A stretch of DNA of 64,000 nucleotides from Streptomyces sp. f51. GTDB taxonomy: Bacteria > Actinomycetota > Actinomycetes > Streptomycetales > Streptomycetaceae. The stretch lies in contig NZ_CP149798.1 in the NCBI RefSeq assembly GCF_037940415.1, positions 4,497,001-4,561,000 on the forward strand, in the 5' to 3' direction. A model generated the notes under the pieces. The model ran no database searches. It worked only from the letters and a program-made list of their open reading frames with translations, and was not told the origin of the DNA. Made by a program: the position numbers and the translations under genes. Below are positions 42,366 to 50,382 of this stretch, piece after piece (the stretch's first letter is position 1; the number at the start of each line of letters is the position of its first letter).

Positions 42366-42409
42366 GCCGCCGCCGCAGGGGTGGCCGTGCCCGGCCCCGC
42401 GGCGGCGGC
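42366..42409. terminator. trpS terminator
   Basis: GCCGCCGCCGC at 42366-42376 pairs with 42399-42409, starting 8 bases after the stop. Confidence 0.75.
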
Positions 42410-42581
42410 GCGGCTCCCTACCACACCACCTTCGGCAGTCAGTACGAGACGAGCGCGACACTGCCGTGACGGCCGATTGCGGGTCATACCGCCGTACAGT
42501 CGGAAGCCGGGGAGCGAAGCGATCGCCTCCTCCGCGCAGCACCACCGGACAGCCCGATCATCGACGACGACAGGAGACGAC

Positions 42582-43163
42582 GTGGGGACCGTAACGATCG
42601 GCGTGTCGATCGCGGTCCCGGAGCCTCACGGCAGCCTGCTCCAGGAGCGGCGCGCGGGCTTCGGCGACCCCGCGGCCTGCTGCATTCCCACGCATGTCAC
42701 CCTGCTGCCGCCGACCGAGGTCGAGCGGTCGGCGCTGCCCGCGATCGAGGCGCACCTCGTCCGGGTCGCCGCCGCCGGGCGCCCGTTCCCGATGCGGCTG
42801 TCCGGCACGGGCACCTTCCGCCCGCTCTCCCCGGTCGTGTACGTACGCGTCGCCGAGGGCGCCGAGGCCTGCACCCGGCTTCAGAGCCAGGTACGGGACG
42901 CCTCCGGCCCCGTCGCCCGCGAGCTCCAGTTCCCGTACCACCCGCATGTCACCGTGGCGCACGGCATCGGCGAAGAGGCCATGGACCACGCCTTCGAGGC
43001 GCTGTCCGGGTTCGAGGCCGGGTGGCCCTGCACCGGGTTCGCCCTCTACGAACAGGGCGCGGACGGCGTGTGGCGCAAGTTGCGGGAGTTCCCCTTCGGC
43101 AGCGCGGTGGTGCCCCCTCAGGCGTCCTCGCCCGAGCGGGACACCACCCTTCCGGCACTCTGA
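42582..43163 (+). CDS. 2H phosphoesterase / 2'-5' RNA ligase family protein
   Basis: This 193-residue protein has the two His-x-Thr motifs of the 2H superfamily: PTHVTLLPP near 38-46 and HPHVTVAHG near 122-130. The fold catalyses cyclic phosphodiester or RNA-end reactions; which one cannot be told from sequence. The GTG at 42582 follows AGGAG. It follows trpS after a terminator and a 172-base gap, so it is probably transcribed separately. Confidence 0.88.
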   Translation: MGTVTIGVSIAVPEPHGSLLQERRAGFGDPAACCIPTHVTLLPPTEVERSALPAIEAHLVRVAAAGRPFPMRLSGTGTFRPLSPVVYVRVAEGAEACTRLQSQVRDASGPVARELQFPYHPHVTVAHGIGEEAMDHAFEALSGFEAGWPCTGFALYEQGADGVWRKLREFPFGSAVVPPQASSPERDTTLPAL

Positions 43164-43226
43164 CCGTCCTTCCGGCGCTCCCTCCGGTGACCGGCCCTTC
43201 CGGCGCTCGGCCCGGTCCGCGCGGCC

Positions 43227-43982
43227 TCAGACCGGCAGCCGCCTGAACACGGCCCGCGGCGTGTGCCGCAGCGCCGACATGACCATCCTGAGCGCCCCCG
43301 GCACCCACACCGTCTCGGAGCGGCGCCTGAGCCCCAGCTCGATCGCCGCGGCCACCGCCTCCGGAGTCGTCGACAGCGGCACCTCCGGCAGATGGGCCGT
43401 CATCCGCGTACGGACGAACCCGGGGCGTACGACCATGACGTGGGCGCCCGTGCCGTGCAGGGCGTCGCCCAGGCCCTGCGCGAAGGCGTCGAGGCCCGCC
43501 TTGCTGGAGCCGTAGATGAAGTTCGAGCGGCGGGCCCGCTCGCCCGCGACCGAGGACAGCACCACCAGGGAGCCGTGCCCCTGCGTCTGGAGCGCCCGCG
43601 CGCACACCAGGCCCGAGGACACGGCCCCCGTGTAGTTGGTCTGCGCGACCCTGACCGCGGCGACCGGCTCCTTCTCGTCCACGGCCTGGTCGCCGAGCAC
43701 CCCGAAGGCCATCAGCACCATGTCGATGTCCCCCTCGGCGAACACCTTGCCGAGCACGGCCTCGTGGGACTCGGGATCGAGGGCGTCGAAGGCGAGGGTG
43801 CGGACGTCCGCGCCGAGCCCGCGCAGCCGCCCGGCCGCCTCCTCCAGGCCGGGCGCCGGCCGTCCGGCGAGCCACACCGTCCGGGTGCGCCGGGTGATCA
43901 TCCGGCGGGCGGTGGCCAGCGCGATCTCGGACGTGCCGCCGAGGACCAGCAGGGACTGGGGGATACCGAAGGCGTCCTTCAT
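43227..43982 (-). CDS. dprE2: Decaprenylphospho-2-keto-ribose reductase-like SDR
   Basis: This 251-residue short-chain dehydrogenase has LLVLGGTSEIALATARR (about 11-27), the catalytic SS...YGSSK set (VLSSVAGERARRSNFIYGSSKAG) and an FRRLPV end. The GGTSEIA start is characteristic of DprE2, which reduces the keto intermediate to decaprenylphosphoryl-arabinose. The ATG at 43982 follows AGGAGC. It lies 132 bases downstream of dprE1 on the same strand. The polyprenyl length in this organism is unknown. Confidence 0.87.
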   Translation of the reverse strand: MKDAFGIPQSLLVLGGTSEIALATARRMITRRTRTVWLAGRPAPGLEEAAGRLRGLGADVRTLAFDALDPESHEAVLGKVFAEGDIDMVLMAFGVLGDQAVDEKEPVAAVRVAQTNYTGAVSSGLVCARALQTQGHGSLVVLSSVAGERARRSNFIYGSSKAGLDAFAQGLGDALHGTGAHVMVVRPGFVRTRMTAHLPEVPLSTTPEAVAAAIELGLRRRSETVWVPGALRMVMSALRHTPRAVFRRLPV

Positions 43983-44114
43983 GACAGCTCGCTCCTAGAG
44001 ACGGGGGGAACAGGGCGGGCGGCCGGGGAACGGGCCGCCGTGCGGGTGGGGGGACCGGCGCGGGGGCGCCGGGGGGTGGCCCTGCGGGCGGGACGTCGCC
44101 GACGAGCCCCGGAC

Positions 44115-45464
44115 CTAGAGACCGAGCCGGCGGGACAGGTCCGAGGTGAACACTCCGCGCGGGTCCAGCTCCCGCCGCAGCGCCCGGAACACGCCGAGCC
44201 GCGGATACATCGCGGCCAGCAGCTCCGGACGCAGCCGTGCGTCCTTGGCGAGGTACACCCGTCCTCCTGCGTCCGCCACCTCCTCGTCGAGACCGTCAAG
44301 GAAGGTGCCGAGGCCCGGCAGGCCGGCGGGGATGTCCAGGGCGAGGGTCCAGCCGGGCACGGGGAAGGACAGCCAGCCGGGGTCGCCGTCGCCGAAGCGC
44401 TTCAGGACGGCGAGGAAGGAGGGGCAGCGGCGTCCGGAGATGCGCCGCACGATCCGGCGCAGGGTCTCCTCCCGGCCGTGTCCGACGACGAACTGGTACT
44501 GGACGAAGCCGCCGCGCCCGTAGACGCGGTTCCAGTGGGGCACCCCGTCGAGGGGATGGAAGAAGGCCGGGATCGGCTGGAGTTCACCGCGCCGCGCGCG
44601 CGGTGCCTTGCGGTACCAGAGCTCGTTGAACAGGCCCACCGTCGTCCGTCCGAGGAGCCCTTCGGGCAGGAAGGAGGGGGCGGCGGGGAGTCGCGAGGGC
44701 CGGAATTCCAGCGGGTGTCTGCGCGCCCGCGCCGGCAGCGCGTCCAGCGGCGCGTGATCGCCGCGCGTCAGGACCGCGCGGCCCGTCGCCGCCCCGCGCG
44801 CGAGGAGGTCGATCCAGGCCACCGAGTAGCGGTAGCGGTGGTCGGTGGCGGTGAGGCGCGCCATCAGGTCGTCCAGGTCCGCCGCGCGTTCGGTGTCGAC
44901 GGACATCAGGCCGCTCTCCACCGGCCGGAGGCGGACGGTGGCCGTCAGGATCACCCCGGTCAGGCCCATGCCGCCCGCCGTGGCGTCGAACAGGGGGGTG
45001 CCGCGCCCGACCGTCCTGATCTCGCCGTCCGCCGTCAGCAGCTCGAAGGACAGGACATGACGGGAGAAGGAGCCCGACACATGGTGGTTCTTGCCGTGGA
45101 TGTCCGCGCCGATCGCGCCGCCCACGGTGACGTAGCGGGTCCCCGGGGTCACCGGCACGAACCAGCCCAGGGGAAGCAGGACCTCCATCAGCCGGTGCAG
45201 GGACACCCCCGCGTCGCACAGGACCGTGCCGCCGTCGGCGTCGATGGCGTGGATCCGGTCCAGGCCCGTCATGTCGAGCACCGCCCCGCCGGCGTTCTGC
45301 GCGGCGTCGCCGTACGCCCGTCCGAGCCCCCGGGCGATCCCTCCCCGTGCCCCGCACTCCCGGACGGCGGCCGCCGCCTCCCCGTAGGTGCGCGGGCGGA
45401 CCATTCGGGCGGTGGTCGGGGCGGTGCGGCCCCAACCCGTGACGGAGACGGAGTCGGCAGGCAT
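44115..45464 (-). CDS. dprE1: Decaprenylphospho-ribose 2-oxidase-like flavoprotein
   Basis: This 449-residue FAD enzyme matches DprE1: SVTGWGRTAPTTARMVRP, the FAD-binding ARGLGRAYGDAAQNAGG and VTVGGAIGADIHGKNHHVSGSF, and the C-terminal MYPRLGVFRALRRELDPRGVF. It oxidises polyprenylphosphoryl-ribose at C2. At the position of the mycobacterial Cys387 that benzothiazinones attack (GWNICVD), this protein reads GWTLALD, so the Cys is Ala (codon 44340-44342). The ATG at 45464 is chosen; a TTG at 45497 is in frame. It is divergent from the PAP2 gene. Confidence 0.9.
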   Translation of the reverse strand: MPADSVSVTGWGRTAPTTARMVRPRTYGEAAAAVRECGARGGIARGLGRAYGDAAQNAGGAVLDMTGLDRIHAIDADGGTVLCDAGVSLHRLMEVLLPLGWFVPVTPGTRYVTVGGAIGADIHGKNHHVSGSFSRHVLSFELLTADGEIRTVGRGTPLFDATAGGMGLTGVILTATVRLRPVESGLMSVDTERAADLDDLMARLTATDHRYRYSVAWIDLLARGAATGRAVLTRGDHAPLDALPARARRHPLEFRPSRLPAAPSFLPEGLLGRTTVGLFNELWYRKAPRARRGELQPIPAFFHPLDGVPHWNRVYGRGGFVQYQFVVGHGREETLRRIVRRISGRRCPSFLAVLKRFGDGDPGWLSFPVPGWTLALDIPAGLPGLGTFLDGLDEEVADAGGRVYLAKDARLRPELLAAMYPRLGVFRALRRELDPRGVFTSDLSRRLGL

Positions 45465-45606
45465 GACCGTGACCGTAGCGCCGCCGAGGGGACGCAACGG
45501 GGCAATCCACCCAGCACTCCGGGCTCCTCACCGAAATGGGTGATTAATGGGATGTCGTCCAAGATTGCCGTAATTCTTTGACCGCTCCCTAGAAGAGTGG
45601 CCTCAC

Positions 45607-46203
45607 ATGGACGACCTTGACGACCGTGACGAGATGGATCGGCGGCTTGACGACCATGGCCACCGGGACGACAGGGATCAACGCCCGGACGGCCACGGCC
45701 ACCGGGGCAGCGGCATGGACCGACGGCTGCTGTCCGTGTTCCACGCGTACGGCGGGGACCCGCGCGTCGCGGCCGCCGCCCGCGCCCTGTCCTGGAGCGG
45801 GGAGCACGGTGCCCTGTGGCTCGCCGCGGGACTCACCGGGGCGGCCGCCGACCACGGGAGGCGCGCGGCGTGGCTGCGCGCCACGGCGCTCACCGCGGGC
45901 GCGCACCTCGCCAGCATGGGCGTGAAGCGGATCGTGCGCCGTCCGCGCCCCACACACGTGGCGCCCCGGGCCCGCACCGCAGGACGGCACTCCTTCCCCA
46001 GCTCCCACGCGGCCTCCGCCACCGCGGCCGCGGTCGCCTACGGCATGCTCGGCGCCTACGCCGTGCCGCCGCTCGCCGCCGCGATGTGCCTCTCCCGCCT
46101 CGTCGTCGGTGTCCACTACCCCACGGACATCGCCGCCGGCGCGGCCCTGGGCGCCGCGACGGCCGGACTGGGCGCCCGCTGGATCGGAGCCGGCCATGGC
46201 TGA
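45607..46203 (+). CDS. PAP2-family phosphatase, possible polyprenyl-phosphoribose-phosphate phosphatase
   Basis: This 198-residue membrane phosphatase has the three PAP2 motifs: KRIVRRPRP, SFPSSHAAS and SRLVVGVHYPTD. The first 36 residues are a Asp/His/Arg repeat; ATG 45715 (MDRRLLSVFHAYGG) may be the true start. By analogy with Rv3807c it may remove the phosphate left by the prenyltransferase, giving polyprenylphosphoryl-ribose for DprE1. The next gene overlaps by 8 bases. Confidence 0.85.
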   Translation: MDDLDDRDEMDRRLDDHGHRDDRDQRPDGHGHRGSGMDRRLLSVFHAYGGDPRVAAAARALSWSGEHGALWLAAGLTGAAADHGRRAAWLRATALTAGAHLASMGVKRIVRRPRPTHVAPRARTAGRHSFPSSHAASATAAAVAYGMLGAYAVPPLAAAMCLSRLVVGVHYPTDIAAGAALGAATAGLGARWIGAGHG

Positions 46204-47140
46204 GCGCACCGCGCTCCTGGAGCGCGCCCCGGTCCTCGCCCCGCCGCCGCGGACCCTGACCGGGCTGGTGCGGGGCCTGGTCAGAACGGCGCGGCCCCGC
46301 CAGTGGGTCAAGAACGTGCTCGTCGTGGCGGCCCCGGCCGCCGCGGGACGGCTCTTCTCGCCGCACGCGTTCGGCCGGCTCGCCCTCGTCTTCGTGCTGT
46401 TCACGGCCTGCGCCGCCGCCGTGTACCTGATCAACGACGCCCGGGACGCCGCCGCCGACCGCGCCCACCCCGTCAAGCGCCACCGCCCCGTCGCCGCCGG
46501 CCAGGTCCCCGTACCGGCCGCGTACGCCGTCGGCGGCACCCTCGGGGTCCTCGCGCCCGCGGCCGCCGCCTGGCTCTGCTCGGCGTCCGTCTGCGCGCTG
46601 CTGACCGCGTACATCGGCATGCAGCTCGCGTACTGCGTCAGCCTCAAGCACGTGCTCGTCGTGGACCTCGTCGTCGTCACGACCGGGTTCCTGATGCGGG
46701 CCGTGATCGGCGGTCTGGCCCTGGGCATCCCGCTCTCGCGCTGGTTCCTGATCACCACCGGCTTCGGGGCGCTGTTCATGGTCTCGGCGAAGCGTTACTC
46801 CGAGGCCGTCCAGATGGCGGGGAAGGCGGGGGCCACGCGGGCTCTGCTGACCGAGTACACGACCGGCTATCTGCGCTTCGTCTGGCAGCTGGCCGCCGGG
46901 GTCTCCGTCCTCGGCTACTGCCTGTGGGCGCTGGAGGAGGGCGGGGCGCCGAGCACCGGCCTGCTGCCGTGGCGCCAGCTGTCCATGGTCGCCTTCATCC
47001 TGGCGGTCCTGCGCTACGCGGTCTTCGCCGACCGGGGTTCGGCGGGCGAGCCGGAGGACGTGGTCCTGCGCGACCGCCCGCTCGCCCTCATCGGGCTGGT
47101 GTGGCTGGCGATGTACGGACTGGCCGTGGCCCATTGGTGA
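46196..47140 (+). CDS. Decaprenyl-phosphate phosphoribosyltransferase-like UbiA family protein
   Basis: This 314-residue polytopic membrane enzyme has the two Asp-rich motifs of UbiA prenyltransferases, YLINDARDAAADRAHPVKRHRP (NDxxD) and the second in the AKRYSE region. TARPRQWVKNVLV and YLRFVWQ are typical of Rv3806c-type proteins, which transfer phosphoribose from PRPP to polyprenyl phosphate. It overlaps the PAP2 gene upstream and the GtrA gene downstream (GTGA). Confidence 0.88.
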   Translation: MAERTALLERAPVLAPPPRTLTGLVRGLVRTARPRQWVKNVLVVAAPAAAGRLFSPHAFGRLALVFVLFTACAAAVYLINDARDAAADRAHPVKRHRPVAAGQVPVPAAYAVGGTLGVLAPAAAAWLCSASVCALLTAYIGMQLAYCVSLKHVLVVDLVVVTTGFLMRAVIGGLALGIPLSRWFLITTGFGALFMVSAKRYSEAVQMAGKAGATRALLTEYTTGYLRFVWQLAAGVSVLGYCLWALEEGGAPSTGLLPWRQLSMVAFILAVLRYAVFADRGSAGEPEDVVLRDRPLALIGLVWLAMYGLAVAHW

Positions 47141-47712
47141 GCGTCACCGGGAACCGGCCCGCCCCGGGGCCGCCCACCAGGGGCGGGACCGGTGCGGGTG
47201 CACCGGACGTGCCGGGGTCCGCCGTCAGGGAGCCGGCCGCCCCGGGGCCGGCCGTCGCGGAAGCGGTGACCGGGCCCGGGGCGGGACGGCGGGGGCTGCT
47301 GCGTGAACTCGCCGGGTTCGCCTCGGTCGGCCTCCTCGCCTACGCGGCCGACCTCGGCCTCTTCGTCTGGCTCCGCGGCCCGGCCGGTCTCGACCCGCTG
47401 ACCGCCAAGTCGCTGTCGTTCCTCGCCGGCTGCTCGGTGGCGTACGCCGGGAACGCGCTCGGCACCTACCGGCACGCGGCGGCACGCGGCCCGCGGCAGT
47501 ACGTGATCTTCTTCGGGGTGAACATCGCGGGCGCGCTCGTGCAATTGCTCTGTATCGCCGTCAGTCACTACGCGCTCGGTTTCACCTCCCCGCGCGCGGA
47601 CACGGTCTCCGGAGCGGGAATCGGCATGGCGCTGGCCACTGCCTTGCGATTCTGGGGTACCCGCTCACTGGTTTTCCGAGGCGAGGGCAGAGTCGGATCA
47701 TGGACTGGCTGA
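47137..47712 (+). CDS. GtrA-family membrane protein
   Basis: This 191-residue protein has a Pro/Gly-rich N-terminus of about 50 residues and four membrane segments (FASVGLLAYAADLGLFVWL; SVAYAGNALGTYRHAA; YVIFFGVNIAGALVQLLCI; IGMALATALRFWGTRSLVF). GtrA proteins help flip or present polyprenyl-linked sugars. In mycobacteria Rv3789, next to dprE1, is of this family. The start is a GTG overlapping the UbiA stop, and its end overlaps the YihY start by 13 bases. Confidence 0.87.
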   Translation: MSVTGNRPAPGPPTRGGTGAGAPDVPGSAVREPAAPGPAVAEAVTGPGAGRRGLLRELAGFASVGLLAYAADLGLFVWLRGPAGLDPLTAKSLSFLAGCSVAYAGNALGTYRHAAARGPRQYVIFFGVNIAGALVQLLCIAVSHYALGFTSPRADTVSGAGIGMALATALRFWGTRSLVFRGEGRVGSWTG

Positions 47713-48674
47713 AAAAGATTCCCGGCGTGGGACCTCTGGTCGTACGCCTCATGGCGACGCACGCGTGGCGGTCGTACGAGCGGCTCGACCGGGTGAAATG
47801 GACGCGGCTCGCCGCGGCGATGACCTTCATCAGCTTCATCGCGCTGTTCCCGCTGCTGACCGTGGCCGCGGCGATCGGCGCCGCCACGCTGAGTCCCCAG
47901 CAGCAGAAGGACCTCCAGGACAAGCTCGCCGAGCAGGTGCCGGGCATCTCCGACCAGCTCGACATCCACGCCCTGGTCCAGAACGCGGGCACGATCGGGC
48001 TCGTCGCGGGCGCCCTGCTGCTGATCACCGGCATCGGCTGGGTCGGCCAGATGCGGGACTGTCTGCGCGCGGTCTGGGAACTGCCCGACAGCGAGGAGAA
48101 CCCCCTCCTGCGCAAGCTCAAGGACGGCGGGATCCTCATCGGTCTCGGCGGCGCCGTGCTCCTGACGATCGCCGTCTCCACCCTCGCGTCCACGGCGATG
48201 GGCTGGTCGGCGCGGCACGTGGGACTCGACGAGCACGGCTGGGGGACCACCCTGCTCCAGGGCGTCGCCTTCGCGGTGGCCGTCCTCGCCGACTTCCTGG
48301 TCCTGCTGTACGTCCTGACCCTGCTGCCCGGTGTCGAGCCGCCGCGCCGCCGGCTGATCGTCGGGGCGCTGATCGGCGCCGTCGGGTTCGAGCTGCTCAA
48401 GCTGCTGCTCAGCGGCTATATGCGGGGGGTGGCGTCGAAGAGCATGTACGGCGCCTTCGGCGTGCCCATCGCGCTGCTCCTGTGGATCAACTTCACCTCG
48501 AAACTGCTCCTGTACGCCGCCGCCTGGACGGCGACCCGGAGCGAGGGGCAGGAGCGGGAGGCCGCCGGTCCGCGGGAGCCGGAGGTCCCGGACGAGCCCG
48601 CCGGTCCGCGGGAACCGGCGGGGCCCGAGGGCCGGAAGGACCCGGGGGGCCGCGAGGTCCGCGCGGGCCCCTGA
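47700..48674 (+). CDS. YihY/BrkB family membrane protein
   Basis: This 324-residue protein has six or so membrane segments between about 35 and 275, with the conserved RVKWTRLAAAMTFISFIALFPLLT and the RLKDGG, GVEPPRRR and FGVPIALLLWINF regions. A Pro/Glu/Arg tail of about 45 residues follows. Function unknown; it is not an RNase BN. Overlap with GtrA places it in the same operon, though its link to the arabinose pathway is only positional. Confidence 0.85.
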   Translation: MDWLKKIPGVGPLVVRLMATHAWRSYERLDRVKWTRLAAAMTFISFIALFPLLTVAAAIGAATLSPQQQKDLQDKLAEQVPGISDQLDIHALVQNAGTIGLVAGALLLITGIGWVGQMRDCLRAVWELPDSEENPLLRKLKDGGILIGLGGAVLLTIAVSTLASTAMGWSARHVGLDEHGWGTTLLQGVAFAVAVLADFLVLLYVLTLLPGVEPPRRRLIVGALIGAVGFELLKLLLSGYMRGVASKSMYGAFGVPIALLLWINFTSKLLLYAAAWTATRSEGQEREAAGPREPEVPDEPAGPREPAGPEGRKDPGGREVRAGP

Positions 48675-48685
48675 GCCCCGGGCTG

Positions 48686-50011
48686 TCAGCGGCGGCGGCG
48701 CATCAGGTCAGGCAGCGGCCAGCGCCGGTTGACCAGGAAGACGCCCGCCGCGAGCAGGACGAGGAAGCCGCCGGCCAGACCGAGCGCGACGCCGATGCCG
48801 CTCGAACCGCCCCTCGCCCCGGCGGTGGAGGCCGCCACCGGCTTCGTGGAGGCGTTCGCGCCGCCCGTGCCGGAGCCCGTGCCGTGGCTCGCTCCGCCCG
48901 ACGCGTTGGCGCCCGGCTGGGCGGTGGTGTCGACGCCCTTGGGCGGGACCAGCTCGCCCACCGGCTGCACCTTGCCCGCGGCCTGGAATCCCCAGTCGAG
49001 CAGTTGCGCGGCCTCCTTGTAGACCTCGTTGTGCTCCTTCTTCTCCGGGTTCATGACCGTCACGAGCAGCACCTTGCCGCCGCGTTCGGCGACGCCCGTG
49101 AAGGTGGCGCCCGCGTTGGTGGTGTTGCCGTTCTTCACGCCCGCGATGCCCTGATACGGGGTCACGTCGCTGTCACCGGCGAGCAGCCGGTTGGTGTTCT
49201 GGATCTCGAAGGTCGAGCGGCCCGTGCCCTTCCCGTTCTTGGCCCTCACGCCGGGGAACTCGGCCCGCACCGTCGAGCAGTACTCCCGGAAGTCCTTCTT
49301 CTGGAGCCCCGAACGGGCGAACAGGGTCAGGTCGTACGCCGACGACACCTGGCCCCCGGCGTCGTATCCGTCCGGGCTGACCACGTGCGTGTCGAGGGCC
49401 TGGAGGTCCTCGGCGTGCGCCTGCATGTCCTTGACCGTCTCGTCGACACCGCCGTTCATCGCGGACAGCACGTGCACGGCGTCGTTGCCGGAGCGCAGGA
49501 ACACCCCGAGCCACAGGTCGTGGACGGAGTACGTCTGGTTCTCCTTTATCCCCACCACGCTGGAGCCCGCGCCGATGCCCGCCAGGTCGGAGGAGGTCAC
49601 CTTGTGCGAGGTGCTCCTCGGGAACCTGGGCAGCACCGTGTCGGCGAACAGCATCTTCAGGGTGCTCGCCGGGGGCAGTCGCCAGTGGGCGTTGTGCGCG
49701 GCCAGGACGTCCCCGGACTCCGCGTCGGCGACGATCCAGGAACGGGCGGTGACGTCCGCGGGCAGGACGGGGGCGCCGCCGCCGAGGCTCACCTGGTTGC
49801 CGGGCCGGCCGAGCCGCTCGCCGCCGAGGCTCGACATGTGCGCGGGGGGTGTGGCCGACGGAGAGGCCGTGGGGCTCTCCGACGGGCTCGCGTCGGTGGT
49901 GTCGGTGGTGTCTTTGGTGTCGGCGAACGCGGGCGCGGTGAGCGAAAGGGCCAGCAAGGTGGCGGAAGCGGTCAGCAGGGATCGCCGAATGGTCTTTTTC
50001 GAGGCGGGCAC
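48686..50011 (-). CDS. D-alanyl-D-alanine carboxypeptidase (PBP5-type)
   Basis: This 441-residue cell-wall enzyme has a signal peptide (cleavage near AFA, 28-30), a Ser/Thr/Pro linker and the penicillin-binding motifs STLK (S116-K119), SGN (174-176) and KNG (in GIAGVKNGNT, in place of the usual KTG). A Gly/Ser-rich linker and one C-terminal membrane segment (GIGVALGLAGGFLVLLAAGVF) anchor it. It trims terminal D-Ala from peptidoglycan. The GTG at 50011 is used; no strong ribosome binding site is seen. It is divergent from the small membrane protein gene. Confidence 0.9.
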   Translation of the reverse strand: MPASKKTIRRSLLTASATLLALSLTAPAFADTKDTTDTTDASPSESPTASPSATPPAHMSSLGGERLGRPGNQVSLGGGAPVLPADVTARSWIVADAESGDVLAAHNAHWRLPPASTLKMLFADTVLPRFPRSTSHKVTSSDLAGIGAGSSVVGIKENQTYSVHDLWLGVFLRSGNDAVHVLSAMNGGVDETVKDMQAHAEDLQALDTHVVSPDGYDAGGQVSSAYDLTLFARSGLQKKDFREYCSTVRAEFPGVRAKNGKGTGRSTFEIQNTNRLLAGDSDVTPYQGIAGVKNGNTTNAGATFTGVAERGGKVLLVTVMNPEKKEHNEVYKEAAQLLDWGFQAAGKVQPVGELVPPKGVDTTAQPGANASGGASHGTGSGTGGANASTKPVAASTAGARGGSSGIGVALGLAGGFLVLLAAGVFLVNRRWPLPDLMRRRR

Positions 50012-50123
50012 GATCGAGAAAGTACAGGGGTTGTGACCGGAATTCGCGTCACCGTCCGGGTAAGCCGCCCCGCCCTCTCCACCCCGGCGCCGGACCACGG
50101 TGGGCGACGGCGATACTGAACGC

Positions 50124-50366
50124 ATGAAGCTCAGCCGCCCCGTGTCCTGGTTCCTGCTCGCCTTCGGGGTGTGGAGTTGGGTCATTTGGGTCACTTTCGC
50201 TAAGAATCTCTGGGAAGACGCCAGTGGGCTCGCGTTCGACGACGCGGGCGATCCGACGGCGTACTTCTGGGTGCATCTCACCCTCGCCGTCGTGTCGTTT
50301 GTCCTTGGGACGGTCGTCGGGGTCATCGGGTTGCGCGGCGTACGCGCTTTGCGCCAGACGTCATAA
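50124..50366 (+). CDS. SCO4848-type small membrane protein
   Basis: This 80-residue protein has two membrane segments (VSWFLLAFGVWSWVIWVTF; FWVHLTLAVVSFVLGTVVGVIGLRG) joined by an acidic loop. Position between the D-Ala-D-Ala carboxypeptidase and a metallophosphoesterase, and the sequence, fit the family named after S. coelicolor SCO4848. Function unknown. The next gene starts 16 bases later. Confidence 0.82.
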   Translation: MKLSRPVSWFLLAFGVWSWVIWVTFAKNLWEDASGLAFDDAGDPTAYFWVHLTLAVVSFVLGTVVGVIGLRGVRALRQTS

Positions 50367-50382
50367 CGGGGGGTACGGCGTC

